NCBI GenBank assembly: GCA_013298665.1
Contig: JAAFIK010000024.1
Coordinates: 1-64,000 of the forward strand
DNA: 64,000 nt
Direction of reading: 5' to 3'
Origin: Chitinophagales bacterium
Lineage (GTDB): Bacteria > Bacteroidota > Bacteroidia > Chitinophagales > Chitinophagaceae
Below, piece after piece: positions 28,510 through 38,155 of this stretch; position 1 is the stretch's first letter; every line of letters starts with the position of its first letter. Below the pieces are notes generated by a model. It was not told where the DNA came from, did no database searches, and saw only the letters and a list, made by a program, of their open reading frames with translations. Both the position numbers and the translations under genes were made by a program.

Positions 28510-29436
28510 ATGATTGCCAGAGAAGCTCACAAGGACTTTATTGAGCAGCTTAGGCGCATATACTCCAATAATGAAGCCGCGGTAATAACAGATTGGGTTT
28601 TTGAGTGGGTAACCGGATGGAAACGTTCGGCGACCCTTTCAAATCCAGGGCTCATCCTCGAAAAACCAGTATATGACCAGTTGCAGGGCAAACTCTCCGA
28701 GTTGCTGAAAGAAAAGCCTGTACAATATGTACTGGGCGAGGCATGGTTTTACAAACTCAAACTCAAAGTTACAGAAGCGGTACTCATCCCCCGCCCCGAA
28801 ACGGAAGAACTGGTGGAATGGCTGCTCCACGACATCAGGCAGGATGATATCAACAGGCATTATCTTGAAAATGAAGACCCCGCGGTTACAGCCACCCAAC
28901 TCGCACACGAAAATATACTCCCGCACAACATTACCGTACTCGACATCGGTACCGGAAGTGGTTGTATCGCCATCAGCATCAAAAAAGCATTACCCCATAT
29001 CAATGTCATTGCCATAGACTACAGTGAAGTAGCGCTGGATATTGCACGCCAGAATGCGGTAACACATGGTACCGCTATCGATTTTATGGCATTCGATTTT
29101 CTGGATGAAAGCAACTGGAGCCTGTTGCCAAAAGTCGATATCATTGTGAGTAACCCGCCATACATCCCCGAAGGGGATCTGGAAAAATTAGCTAATAATG
29201 TAGCGCTTTTTGAACCCCACCTGGCACTATTTGTACCCGACATTACACCATTACTCTTTTACGAAAAAATCGGGAAATTCGCAGATGGCCACCTGAGCAA
29301 AAATGGGCGCGTATACGTGGAAACACATGAAGATTATACCCGGCAGGTGGATACCCTTTACCGCACTTATTTTACCAATGCCATGACAAGAAAGGATATC
29401 TTCAACAAAAGCAGGATGGTTAAAGCCATTAATTAG
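28510..29436 (+). CDS. prmC: Release factor glutamine methyltransferase
   Basis: Methylates the Gln of the GGQ motif in peptide release factors RF1 and RF2. The 308-residue protein has a helical N-terminal domain with PVQYVLGEAWFY, the RPETEELVEWLL block, the SAM-binding motif VLDIGTGSGCIAISI and the catalytic NPPY (VSNPPYIPEGD). It is about 20 residues longer than usual because of an insertion between RPETEE and the SAM motif (around residues 118-140). Its stop codon overlaps the end of the convergent exbD-like gene by eight bases. Confidence 0.95.
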   Translation: MIAREAHKDFIEQLRRIYSNNEAAVITDWVFEWVTGWKRSATLSNPGLILEKPVYDQLQGKLSELLKEKPVQYVLGEAWFYKLKLKVTEAVLIPRPETEELVEWLLHDIRQDDINRHYLENEDPAVTATQLAHENILPHNITVLDIGTGSGCIAISIKKALPHINVIAIDYSEVALDIARQNAVTHGTAIDFMAFDFLDESNWSLLPKVDIIVSNPPYIPEGDLEKLANNVALFEPHLALFVPDITPLLFYEKIGKFADGHLSKNGRVYVETHEDYTRQVDTLYRTYFTNAMTRKDIFNKSRMVKAIN

Positions 29437-29839
29437 GATCAACACTCAGCGAAGTACCCGCAGCACCCGCTTTGCGGGCATCACGCATGATCTCCACTAT
29501 TTTATTGATCGATACAGCCGTATCTGCATTAATCACCACCATTTGTTTGTTGGCCGTATCCGTTTTACTGATCCGCCGGGTAAGTTCGGCTGTGAGGGAA
29601 TCAAATTTTACCTGTTGCTGACCAATATACGTTGTTCCGTCTTTCCGGATGCTGACCACGAGGCTCTGCTTGGCCTTTGTTTCCGTTTTCGATTTGGGAT
29701 TGGTCAGTTTAATGATATTGGGATTAGCCAGCGTGGATATGATCAGGAAGAAAAACATCAGGATAAACAGGATATCGTTGAGGGGACCCATATCTACCTG
29801 TTCGTGATCATCTGCCTTGTATCTTTTACGTAAACTCAT
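29429..29839 (-). CDS. exbD: ExbD/TolR-family biopolymer transport protein
   Basis: A 136-residue inner membrane protein with one N-terminal helix (PLNDILFILMFFFLIISTL) whose Asp is the proton-carrying residue of ExbD/TolR. The rest is a small periplasmic domain (SLVVSIRKDGTTYIGQQQV and QMVVINADTAVSINKIVEIM). It follows the exbB-like gene by ten bases. The pair uses proton motive force to energise outer-membrane processes, either TonB-dependent uptake or the Tol system; no tonB or tolB partner is adjacent to decide which. Confidence 0.92.
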   Translation of the reverse strand: MSLRKRYKADDHEQVDMGPLNDILFILMFFFLIISTLANPNIIKLTNPKSKTETKAKQSLVVSIRKDGTTYIGQQQVKFDSLTAELTRRISKTDTANKQMVVINADTAVSINKIVEIMRDARKAGAAGTSLSVDPN

Positions 29840-29849
29840 AGTGATCGGG

Positions 29850-30521
29850 TTATTTGGTGGGTTCCTGCAGGATGTCTAAAAATTCGGCACTCGCGCCTTC
29901 CATCTTGTTTTCAATTTTGCCGATCTGCGTTTGCAGTATGCTGTACCCGAGGTACGACAGGATACCAATCAGCAAACCCGTTGCGGTAGTGATCATCTTG
30001 ATGTAAATACCATCTGCAATGGTATTGGGTGTATAGGAGGTACTTCCGGCAATACCCTTAAACAGGTCGAGCATACCGATTACTGTTCCTAAAAAGCCAA
30101 ACAGCGGGGCTACCCTCGATATGATGGAAAGCACATTCAGGTTTCTTTCCATTTTATACATTTCCAGTATGCCCACATTATCCATGCTCTTTTCAATCGT
30201 ATCAATCGGCTTACCCATACGTTGTATCCCCTTGTCAATCATCCTTGCCACAGGATTAGCCGTATTCTTCGCCACGCTCCGTGCAGCACTGATATTGTTG
30301 GTAATGATATTATCGCGGATGATGCTCATGAAATTGTCTTCAATCTTGCCGGCCTTCCGCAGGTAAATCAGCCGCTCAATAAAAAAGAAAATAGCCGTTG
30401 CAAAAAGTATCGCCAGCGGAATCATCAGCAGACCACCCTTGGCAAGGAGACCAAATGTAGAATCAGCCTGTGAACTGAGTTTTGCTGTTGCCGTATCTGC
30501 CTGTAGTAATATGTCGAACAT
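29850..30521 (-). CDS. exbB: MotA/TolQ/ExbB proton channel protein
   Basis: A 223-residue inner membrane protein with three helices: residues 28-50 (LLMIPLAILFATAIFFFIERL), and two near 130-155 and 170-195. The channel signature VAPLFGFLGTVIGMLDLF is intact. It forms the proton channel with the ExbD-like product encoded next to it. A TATTTTTG -7-like element (30580-30587, minus strand) lies 58 bases upstream. Confidence 0.93.
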   Translation of the reverse strand: MFDILLQADTATAKLSSQADSTFGLLAKGGLLMIPLAILFATAIFFFIERLIYLRKAGKIEDNFMSIIRDNIITNNISAARSVAKNTANPVARMIDKGIQRMGKPIDTIEKSMDNVGILEMYKMERNLNVLSIISRVAPLFGFLGTVIGMLDLFKGIAGSTSYTPNTIADGIYIKMITTATGLLIGILSYLGYSILQTQIGKIENKMEGASAEFLDILQEPTK

Positions 30522-30679
30522 AATGTAGAATTACCGGGTTGGGGTGAATAAATTTCAGAATCGTATCAAATTATCATGCCAAAAATAAGACATGTTGCAA
30601 GTAAACGAAGTATTTTGTAAAATGCTGCTTAAAGAAATGTTAATGTTGCCAGATGACAGCAGACATAGTTGTTCGCTCA

Positions 30680-30715
30680 AATAACAAAGTGCCGTTGAAG
30701 CAGCACTTTGTTATT
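30680..30715 (-). terminator. Hairpin terminator after the SPFH gene
   Basis: A perfect 13-base stem, AATAACAAAGTGC (30680-30692) with GCACTTTGTTATT (30703-30715), and a ten-base loop, 23 bases after the SPFH stop. There is no long T run beyond the stem's own. Confidence 0.65.
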
Positions 30716-30737
30716 GGTTATCTTTTTGTATGAAGCA

Positions 30738-31667
30738 TCAGGGTTTATGATCGCCCATTTGCTGCATAGCCATGATCTGGCGCATGGTTTTTTCCATACC
30801 CTCACTGCTGCCATCCAGGAAAATCACATTACCCTTGCCATATTCTGCAAAGTTTTTGATGGCTTCCGTCCACATACTGAACAGTATAACATTGGTATCA
30901 AGATTGGCCTGTTTCATCTGTTCTGCAGCCTGGCTCATACCCTTGGCCACTTCTTCCCGGAAGAGTGCCACACCCTGCCCGCGCAACTGTGCCGCCTGGC
31001 GTTCGGCCTCGGCTGCAATCTTGATGGCATTACCCTCGGCCTCAGCCGCCTTTGTTTTGGTAATGAGCAACGCCTGACCTTCGTTCTCAGCCGCAGCCTT
31101 GAGGTTATTCGAAGCCACTACCTTACTCATACTCGTCAGGATGGCTTCATCAAAAGTAATATCATTGATCTGCAGATCCTGGAGGTGATACCCCCATTGC
31201 TCAAGTGTATGGTCAATCTGATCCTTTACATACTCTACAATCTCATTGCGGAGCGAAAGAATTTCAGCCTGCCGTTTTGTGGCAACAAAGGCACGGATAC
31301 TACCCTCCACCGTACGCACGAGCGCCTGCATCAGGTCTTTATCACTGATAAACTTGAATGCCACATTCTTAATCGCTTCCTCTTCCTGGTTCAGTACCGA
31401 GTACAGCAGCATCGATTTGAAATACACATTGGCCTGGTCGGCAGTTACCGCCTGAAACTCCAGCTCCACCGACCGGTTCTGGATACTCACCCGGCGATAC
31501 ACCTGGTCGAGCAGGGGGATCTTAAACTGCAGTCCCGGGCGACGTACGCCAATGTATTTGCCCAACCGCGTGATAACCGCAATTGTACCCTGGTTTACCG
31601 TAAAGAGACCACTGAAAAGGATGATACCGATCAGGAGAACCCACCAGTAATCAATTAAATAGTCCAT
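30738..31667 (-). CDS. SPFH/Band 7 membrane scaffold protein
   Basis: A 309-residue protein of the stomatin/prohibitin/flotillin/HflK superfamily, which forms large membrane-bound rings that organise membrane domains and proteases. An N-terminal helix (DYWWVLLIGIILFSGLFTV) is followed by the SPFH domain (TRLGKYIGVRRPGLQFKIP, then DLQINDITFDEAI) and a long Ala/Glu-rich coiled coil (AAENEGQALLITKTKAAEAE). It begins at the ATG at 31665-31667; the frame extends upstream without a plausible signal. No NfeD-type partner is adjacent. Confidence 0.88.
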   Translation of the reverse strand: MDYLIDYWWVLLIGIILFSGLFTVNQGTIAVITRLGKYIGVRRPGLQFKIPLLDQVYRRVSIQNRSVELEFQAVTADQANVYFKSMLLYSVLNQEEEAIKNVAFKFISDKDLMQALVRTVEGSIRAFVATKRQAEILSLRNEIVEYVKDQIDHTLEQWGYHLQDLQINDITFDEAILTSMSKVVASNNLKAAAENEGQALLITKTKAAEAEGNAIKIAAEAERQAAQLRGQGVALFREEVAKGMSQAAEQMKQANLDTNVILFSMWTEAIKNFAEYGKGNVIFLDGSSEGMEKTMRQIMAMQQMGDHKP

Positions 31668-31819
31668 AGCTGTTTTTTGTTTGAAGGTAATACGTTTTTG
31701 ATAGTTCCATGCTACCAAAGCCAAAAAAATATGTACAGGATGACCACATCGCAATGATCGCACTGCTGAATAGTGTATTTTTACCCTGATTGTTGGTTTA
31801 ATTCATAAAAAGGGAGCCT

Positions 31820-32977
31820 TTGAGTCATTTTAAAGAACGCAGCGAGCGCAATTGTCTCAACTGTAATGCCGTTGTGCAGGGACGGTTCTGCCACATTTGC
31901 GGACAGGAAAATATAGTTACCAAAGAAAGTGTATGGCACCTCGTGTCGCACTTTTTTCAGGACATTACCCATTTCGATGGCAAATTTTTCAGCACCCTGA
32001 GGTACCTGATCTTCAAACCGGGTTTCCTGTCGCGGGAATACATGATGGGGCGGCGCAACAGCTACCTCAATCCCATCCGGATGTATGTATTTACCTCTGC
32101 CTTTTTCTTCCTGTTCTTTTTCAAATTCGTGAGTAAGAACGATCACGGAGATGAGGCGCTTCCCCGAAGCCAGCGTGTAGAGAAACTCAAAAAAGCCATC
32201 AAAGGACTCAGGGATCAGCAGGCGCCTCCGGGGGATACAGTCATGCAACAGGCAATGGTTACCGCCATCGGCAAACTCGAAAAGCAACTCAGCATGGAGG
32301 AAACCGGGGCAAAAGATAAAGAAATTAAAGATTCCCTCCGGCAGCAGAAAAGGATCAGGGAGGTGGATTCGGCATTAGCGAACAATGAGATCGGTAAAAA
32401 AAAGGGTCTTAAAGTGGGTTTCACCGGTCAAAGGTTTACTACGGTTACCGCTTATGATACGGTGCAGGCTCTATTACCAGAAGACAAACAGGATCATGGG
32501 TTGCGCCGTTTGTTTATACGCAAAGGGATTGACATCGGAGAAAAAGCAAGTGGCGATAACGAATCTTTCGGCAATCTCCTGCTCAATAAATTTTTACATA
32601 CGCTCCCGCAGTTGTTCTTTCTCTCGCTGCCGGTTTTTACTTTCCTGCTCTGGCTGCTCTACAAAAGGCACCGGCAATACTTCTATGCCAACCATGCCAT
32701 CTTTTCCATTCATTTGTACTGTGCCACCTTTATCATGAGTTTTTTTTACATCCTGATCGGCAAAATCATTCCCGATTCGGCAACCATCATCGGCGGCATC
32801 ATTAATATAGCTTTCACACTCACCATGTTTATCTACCAATACAAATGTATGCGCCATTTCTACCTCCAGCGGCGGGCTAAAACAATTCTCAAATTCATCA
32901 TACTCAATTTTGTTTCCACCATTGTCATTGCCATACTGGCACTGATATTTCTCACCATCTCACTATGGCAAGTATAA
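31820..32977 (+). CDS. DUF3667 membrane protein with zinc-ribbon-like N-terminus
   Basis: A 385-residue protein typical of Bacteroidota. Four cysteines at the N-terminus (CLNCNAVVQGRFCHICGQ) make a zinc-ribbon-like motif. The DUF3667 core FDGKFFSTLRYLIFKPGFLS and MMGRRNSYLNPIRMYVFTSA follows, then a first helix, a soluble charged segment and four C-terminal helices. The function is unknown. The start is a TTG at 31820 preceded by AGGGAG, an unusual Shine-Dalgarno-like site here. Its end overlaps mazG by 13 bases. Confidence 0.8.
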   Translation: MSHFKERSERNCLNCNAVVQGRFCHICGQENIVTKESVWHLVSHFFQDITHFDGKFFSTLRYLIFKPGFLSREYMMGRRNSYLNPIRMYVFTSAFFFLFFFKFVSKNDHGDEALPRSQRVEKLKKAIKGLRDQQAPPGDTVMQQAMVTAIGKLEKQLSMEETGAKDKEIKDSLRQQKRIREVDSALANNEIGKKKGLKVGFTGQRFTTVTAYDTVQALLPEDKQDHGLRRLFIRKGIDIGEKASGDNESFGNLLLNKFLHTLPQLFFLSLPVFTFLLWLLYKRHRQYFYANHAIFSIHLYCATFIMSFFYILIGKIIPDSATIIGGIINIAFTLTMFIYQYKCMRHFYLQRRAKTILKFIILNFVSTIVIAILALIFLTISLWQV

Positions 32978-33768
32978 ATAATATTCACGATACCGCCGGC
33001 AATCACACCGATGCATTTAACCGCCTCATAGCGATTATGGACGATCTCCGGGAAAAATGCCCCTGGGATAAAAAGCAAACCGTACAGACCCTGCGGCAAC
33101 TCACCATTGAAGAAACCTATGAACTTGCTGATGCCATTACCACCAACGACTGGAAGGGCATCCGTGAAGAACTGGGCGACCTCATGCTTCACCTCGTTTT
33201 TTATGCCCGGATCGGCCATGAGCAGCAACAGTTTACACTAACTGAGGTACTCAACGGCATATGCGAAAAACTCATTCACCGTCACCCGCATATTTACAGC
33301 AATGTACAGGTGGAAGACGCCGATGAAGTGAAGCGCAACTGGGAAAAGCTTAAACTTAAAGAAGGAAAAACCTCCGTACTGGGTGGCGTACCCCAATCCC
33401 TGCCCGCCATGGTTAAGGCCATGCGTTTGCAGGAAAAAGCAAAACAGACAGGCTTTGAATGGGAAAACAAAGACCAGGTATGGGAAAAAGTAGAGGAAGA
33501 GCAGGCCGAACTCAAAGCCGCCATTCTTGAGGGAGACCCCGATAAAATTGAAGATGAATTGGGCGATGTTTTTTTCTCGCTGGTAAATTTTGCAAGGTTT
33601 TTGCAGACAGATGCTGAGAACGCACTTGAGCGGACCAATAAAAAATTCATACATCGTTTTACCCAAATGGAACAGGAAGCCAGGAAGGATGGGCAGGATC
33701 TCGCTGGTATGACACTTGACGAGATGGACGCCATCTGGAACAGGGTAAAACGGCAGCAAAACCATTAA
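32965..33768 (+). CDS. mazG: Nucleoside triphosphate pyrophosphohydrolase MazG
   Basis: Hydrolyses NTPs and dNTPs to monophosphates and pyrophosphate, clearing damaged nucleotides. The 267-residue protein has the two tandem MazG domains of the full-length enzyme. The first has CPWDKKQTVQTLRQLTIEE, then EELGDLMLHLVFYARI; the second has VEEEQAELKAAI and IEDELGDVFFSLVNFARF. The EExxE and ExxD metal ligands are kept in both halves. It overlaps the DUF3667 gene and ends one base before the histidine kinase gene, so the three likely form one operon. Confidence 0.95.
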   Translation: MASINNIHDTAGNHTDAFNRLIAIMDDLREKCPWDKKQTVQTLRQLTIEETYELADAITTNDWKGIREELGDLMLHLVFYARIGHEQQQFTLTEVLNGICEKLIHRHPHIYSNVQVEDADEVKRNWEKLKLKEGKTSVLGGVPQSLPAMVKAMRLQEKAKQTGFEWENKDQVWEKVEEEQAELKAAILEGDPDKIEDELGDVFFSLVNFARFLQTDAENALERTNKKFIHRFTQMEQEARKDGQDLAGMTLDEMDAIWNRVKRQQNH

Positions 33769-33769
33769 T

Positions 33770-36700
33770 TTGTTTAAAGGAATATCATTACGCCCCTTCT
33801 TTATCAAAAACAGTTACCTGCTGATCATCGCGGCGTGGCTGGTTACCCTTTCGTTTATCATACATAATTACTGGGCAGGCAATTCTTCCCTAAAATCTGT
33901 GCAACGGAAAATATCAAACCGGTTGCACGAACAGGAGAGAAATTTTGAAAATACTGCAACCGATACCAACTTCCTCAACGGGCTGGCAAGCGGGAAATAC
34001 GATATTGACTTTGTTGAAAAATATACCGGAAAAAGTTATTACCTCTTTGTTTATCCTGCCGGAAATCCCTCCCCCGGCAATATCCTTTTCTGGAATACGC
34101 AGGTCGTTCAGCCCGATGTATTGCTCAGCAGGAAAGACAGCCTGCAGGGGTTTGAAAAACTGGTCAATGGCGGCGAAAACAAAAGCAACGGCTATTATGC
34201 ATGGCGGAAAATCATCACCGGCAACTACCTCATTGTTGGGTTAATACCCGTTAAATGGGACTACTTTGTGACCAATATTTATCTTAAGAATGATTTTGCT
34301 GCCGATGAAGACATTGACGAAGGCTACGACATTGTACACGATACAGACTCCATTCCGGCGGGTAATATTACCCCTGTTTATGCGCTGGATAATACCAAAC
34401 TGTTTTCCATTTACAAAAAATCAGCAACCGGTACCAGGCACGACAACCTTATCGCTGCATGGCTCCGCATCATTTCTGCGGTACTCGTCCTGCTCTTTAT
34501 TCACCTGCTGGCCATTACCCTGTCGCAGCAGAAGGGGGCTGCCTTTGCCTGTATCTTCCTGACGCTCGTTATTGTACTGTTGCGGATAACCAGCTACTTT
34601 GCTCCCATACCGCTCAATTTCAAACAATTTGAGTTGTTCAGTTCTACCATCTATGCTTCAAACAATATACTGCCCTCACTCGGCGATCTCCTCATCAATG
34701 CTATCCTGTTTACCTGGCTTATCCTCTTTGCGCGGCAGCAGTTGATCGAAAAGAAGGAATACCGCCCGCCCGCATCAAACTTTTTCAGGTGGGGCATCAG
34801 TATCACCGGCGCCTTTATACTGATCATTACCACGCTCGTGGGTGGCAGTATCATTCAAACCATGGTTATCGATTCAAAGATACCATTCGATATCCTCGAA
34901 TTTTCTGCCCTCAATACTTATACCGTCATTGGCTTTTTTTCGTTGTGCTGCATCGCCATGACCTTCTTCTTCCTGACCCAGGTTGTACTCTTTTTCTTAA
35001 ACCCCCTCTTCAGGGAAAAACCTGCCCTCCTTTTCCTTGTTGTAACCATCTGCAGCCTCGTTACACTCAGCACACGCCTCAGCAGAAAAGAAGGGAATTT
35101 CGAACTGTTCCTCATTGTCTGGCTGATGGTTTTTCTGTTCCTGCTTACCCGGAAACCCCTGGCCTTTTTTACGGCAAAACTCGTTTCATCAAAACTCATC
35201 TTCTGGCTTTTTTTCTTTTCATTGTCCATCACCACCGTACTCATCATCAAGATACGGGCAAAAGAAAGGGGCGAACGGAACCATTATGCCGAAACCCTTT
35301 CCAATAAAAAAGACCGCAATAATGAAAGCATCGTCAGTGGTATGCTTTCCGACTTCAGGGGTACCTATCTCGCCGATAATTTTGAACGCTTCAGGAACGA
35401 CAGCACCAGCCGTGTCATCAAAGACAGTCTCCACCAGGCCAACCTCATCTCTTATACCAGCCGCTTTACCACACGCATCTATCTTTTTGATAAGGACAGG
35501 AACCGGCTGTCGGCAAAAGACACCACCAGTTTTGAAACCCTCAATGCCATACTGAATACACAGGCCCGCGAAACCAACAATACCCCCGACCTCTATTTCT
35601 TTGATGAGGAATATGACAGGTATACCTATATCAGCTATAAACAGGTAAAAGATACCGCCAACCGGCTGATGGGACATGCCTTTATCCTTGCCAGTTCCAT
35701 CCGCAACAAATCGGCCACCGCAGCACCCGAGTTTTTCACCAAGGGCTACGATAAAAGCATTGAAAACTCGGCCCTTTATGCCTTTGCCGTTTACGACAAT
35801 TTTCAACTGATCACCAGGCACAACGACTATAATTTCCCGACCAGGCTCTCCGAAGCCAATATCCCCCCGATCAATGAAAATGCGGCATCACGGCCGGGGC
35901 AGAATGGCTATGACGAAATCTGGTACAATCCCAGCCCCGGGAAAGTGGTCATCATTGCCCGGCAAAGCAAGCTCTTTATAGAATCCATCACCCTGTTTTC
36001 TTACCTTTTCTGTTCCTTCCTGCTGCTTACCGGTATACTCTGGCTGCTCAATTCTTTTATCCGGACAAGGTTCAGCAGGGAGAAACTCGCCGCCTACTGG
36101 CAGTTGACCATCCGTAATCAGGTATATGGCACCGTTATCTTCATCAGCGTATTATCGTTTATCGTCATCGGTGTCGCCACCATCCTCTTCTTTGTCAACC
36201 GCTACGAAAATAATAACCGTGAAAAACTGAGCAAGGCCGTACAACTCATGGAAAGGGAAATGCGTGACGGACTGGAAAAATTAACGTTCTCTGATGACGC
36301 CATCAAAGCATACGACAGTATCAACCTGCCCCGGCTCGATTCTATGATCGAACGTGTGGCCCGGATACACAATACCGATGTAAACCTTTACGATACCCTG
36401 GGCAACCTGCAAACCAGTTCCATCAAAATTCCCTATAACCTTGGCATCGTGAGCCGGAAAATAAACCCCGTTCCCTACTTCCGTCTCCACGCACTTAAAT
36501 CTTCGCAGTACTTCGAGAAAGAAAAAATCGGCACCCTCGAATACCTCAGCAATTATATTCCCGTGGTGGATGAAAAAGGGCATGAATACGCATACCTCAA
36601 TGTGTCTTACTTCCTCTCAGAACAGGGTTTCGATCAGGAAATATCGAACTTTATTGTAACCATCATCAACCTCAATGCCTTTATCTTTCTGATTGCGGGT

Positions 36701-37570
36701 ATTGTAGCCCTGATTATTGCCAACAGGATTACAAGGTCTTTTTCTTTCATCAGCGACAGGATGAGTGATGTGAACCTGGGCAAAGTGAATGAAGCCATTG
36801 TATGGAACCGCAATGATGAAATCGGTCAGCTTGTTGCCGAATACAATAAAATGGTGAATAAGCTCGAAGACAGTGCTGCAGCATTGGCCAAAAGCGAGCG
36901 TGAGGATGCCTGGCGTGAAATGGCGCGGCAGGTGGCCCACGAAATCAAGAACCCGCTTACCCCCATGAAACTGAGTCTGCAGTACCTGCAGCGTGCCATT
37001 ACCGGCGATGCCCCGAATGTAAAAGAATTATCCTCCAATGTGGCACAAACCCTGGTGGAGCAGATAGACCACCTCAGCCAGATCGCGGGCGAATTTGGCC
37101 AGTTTGCCAATATCGGCAGTCCCAAAAAAGAAATATTCGACAGCAATGAATCCATAAGAGTCGTTACACAATTGCACGCTACGGGCGACAACCTTCACCT
37201 GGAGTGGAAAGGCTGGCCGCAGCCCCTGCTTATCTTTGCCGACCGCACACAGATTAACCGCCTGTTTACCAACCTGCTGCAAAACGCCATACAGGCCGTA
37301 CCCAAAGAGCGGAAACCCCATATCGTTGTAGAAAGCAGCCTGATCAGCAACCGGGTACTGGTGATGGTAAGCGACAATGGCGATGGCATCCCGGAAGAAA
37401 TGCGCTCCAGCATCTTCACCCCCAACTTTACCACCAAGACCTCCGGTACCGGTCTTGGACTTGCCATGTGCAAGGGCATTGTAGAACAGGTACGCGGCCA
37501 GATCTGGTTTGAAACCAAAACGGGCGAAGGCACTACTTTCTATGTAGAGATTCCGCTCGCCACCAGTTAA
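33770..37570 (+). CDS. Very large NtrY-like sensor histidine kinase
   Basis: A 1,266-residue membrane kinase. After one helix (residues 15-33) comes an extracytoplasmic segment to about 228, then a block of roughly eight helices (about 230-495), a second extracytoplasmic segment to about 740, two helices, a third sensor segment (about 811-955) and a last helix. The cytoplasmic part has a HAMP-like linker, the phospho-acceptor H1057 in ARQVAHEIKNPLTPMKLSL, and an ATPase domain with NLLQNAIQAV, VSDNGDGIP and TSGTGLGLAMCKGIV. The WREMARQVAHEIKNPLTP block is NtrY-like. The start is a TTG one base after mazG. No response regulator is adjacent, so its partner is unknown. Confidence 0.88.
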   Translation: MFKGISLRPFFIKNSYLLIIAAWLVTLSFIIHNYWAGNSSLKSVQRKISNRLHEQERNFENTATDTNFLNGLASGKYDIDFVEKYTGKSYYLFVYPAGNPSPGNILFWNTQVVQPDVLLSRKDSLQGFEKLVNGGENKSNGYYAWRKIITGNYLIVGLIPVKWDYFVTNIYLKNDFAADEDIDEGYDIVHDTDSIPAGNITPVYALDNTKLFSIYKKSATGTRHDNLIAAWLRIISAVLVLLFIHLLAITLSQQKGAAFACIFLTLVIVLLRITSYFAPIPLNFKQFELFSSTIYASNNILPSLGDLLINAILFTWLILFARQQLIEKKEYRPPASNFFRWGISITGAFILIITTLVGGSIIQTMVIDSKIPFDILEFSALNTYTVIGFFSLCCIAMTFFFLTQVVLFFLNPLFREKPALLFLVVTICSLVTLSTRLSRKEGNFELFLIVWLMVFLFLLTRKPLAFFTAKLVSSKLIFWLFFFSLSITTVLIIKIRAKERGERNHYAETLSNKKDRNNESIVSGMLSDFRGTYLADNFERFRNDSTSRVIKDSLHQANLISYTSRFTTRIYLFDKDRNRLSAKDTTSFETLNAILNTQARETNNTPDLYFFDEEYDRYTYISYKQVKDTANRLMGHAFILASSIRNKSATAAPEFFTKGYDKSIENSALYAFAVYDNFQLITRHNDYNFPTRLSEANIPPINENAASRPGQNGYDEIWYNPSPGKVVIIARQSKLFIESITLFSYLFCSFLLLTGILWLLNSFIRTRFSREKLAAYWQLTIRNQVYGTVIFISVLSFIVIGVATILFFVNRYENNNREKLSKAVQLMEREMRDGLEKLTFSDDAIKAYDSINLPRLDSMIERVARIHNTDVNLYDTLGNLQTSSIKIPYNLGIVSRKINPVPYFRLHALKSSQYFEKEKIGTLEYLSNYIPVVDEKGHEYAYLNVSYFLSEQGFDQEISNFIVTIINLNAFIFLIAGIVALIIANRITRSFSFISDRMSDVNLGKVNEAIVWNRNDEIGQLVAEYNKMVNKLEDSAAALAKSEREDAWREMARQVAHEIKNPLTPMKLSLQYLQRAITGDAPNVKELSSNVAQTLVEQIDHLSQIAGEFGQFANIGSPKKEIFDSNESIRVVTQLHATGDNLHLEWKGWPQPLLIFADRTQINRLFTNLLQNAIQAVPKERKPHIVVESSLISNRVLVMVSDNGDGIPEEMRSSIFTPNFTTKTSGTGLGLAMCKGIVEQVRGQIWFETKTGEGTTFYVEIPLATS

Positions 37571-37591
37571 TTTTTTACATCATCAATATAC

Positions 37592-38092
37592 ATGCATCTC
37601 ATCAGCAACCGTAAATCAAACAATAGTATGCACACCACTGCAACCCCATTATACCGTGTAGCCACCAGCAACGACATCCCCGGCATACAAATCGTGCGGC
37701 ACCTCGTTAAAGAGAACACACTCTCCAACCCGGCACTGGTTACCGATGCAGATTGCAGCCATTACCTCAACAAACGCGGCCGCGGCTGGGTATGCACCAT
37801 CAACAACCGGGTGGTAGGTTTCGCCATTGCCGACCTTGCCGATCACAATATCTGGGCACTCTTTATTGACCCGGTGTATGAAAACCAGGGCATTGGCAAG
37901 GAACTCCACCGCCTGATGCTCGATTGGTATTTCGATCAAACCACCACTACAGTATGGCTGGGAACGGCGCCCGGTACAAGGGCAGAAAAGTTTTATACCC
38001 TCCAGGGCTGGCTCAATATGGGGCTGCAGCCCAATGGCGAGCTGCGGTTTGAATTGCCGTACGCCAAATGGAAAGCGATCCATCCCGAATGA
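37592..38092 (+). CDS. GNAT-family N-acetyltransferase
   Basis: A 166-residue acetyl-CoA-dependent transferase. The core motif A for CoA binding reads LFIDPVYENQGIGKELHRLML, preceded by the beta strands GWVCTINNRVVGFAIADL. The C-terminal WLGTAPGTRAEKFYTLQGW gives the usual motif B. An alternative ATG at 37628 would remove 12 residues that show no conservation, and may be the true start. The substrate is unknown. A terminator follows directly. Confidence 0.85.
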   Translation: MHLISNRKSNNSMHTTATPLYRVATSNDIPGIQIVRHLVKENTLSNPALVTDADCSHYLNKRGRGWVCTINNRVVGFAIADLADHNIWALFIDPVYENQGIGKELHRLMLDWYFDQTTTTVWLGTAPGTRAEKFYTLQGWLNMGLQPNGELRFELPYAKWKAIHPE

Positions 38093-38105
38093 TATACATA
38101 CAAAA

Positions 38106-38133
38106 AGCCCCCGGTTTTGTCCGGGGGCTTTTG
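38106..38133. terminator. Bidirectional terminator between GNAT and iscA
   Basis: AGCCCCCGG (38106-38114) and CCGGGGGCT (38121-38129) form a perfect nine-base stem with a six-base loop, an A run on the left and T run on the right. Confidence 0.9.
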
Positions 38134-38155
38134 ATTATTTTTTTGGTTACTGAGA

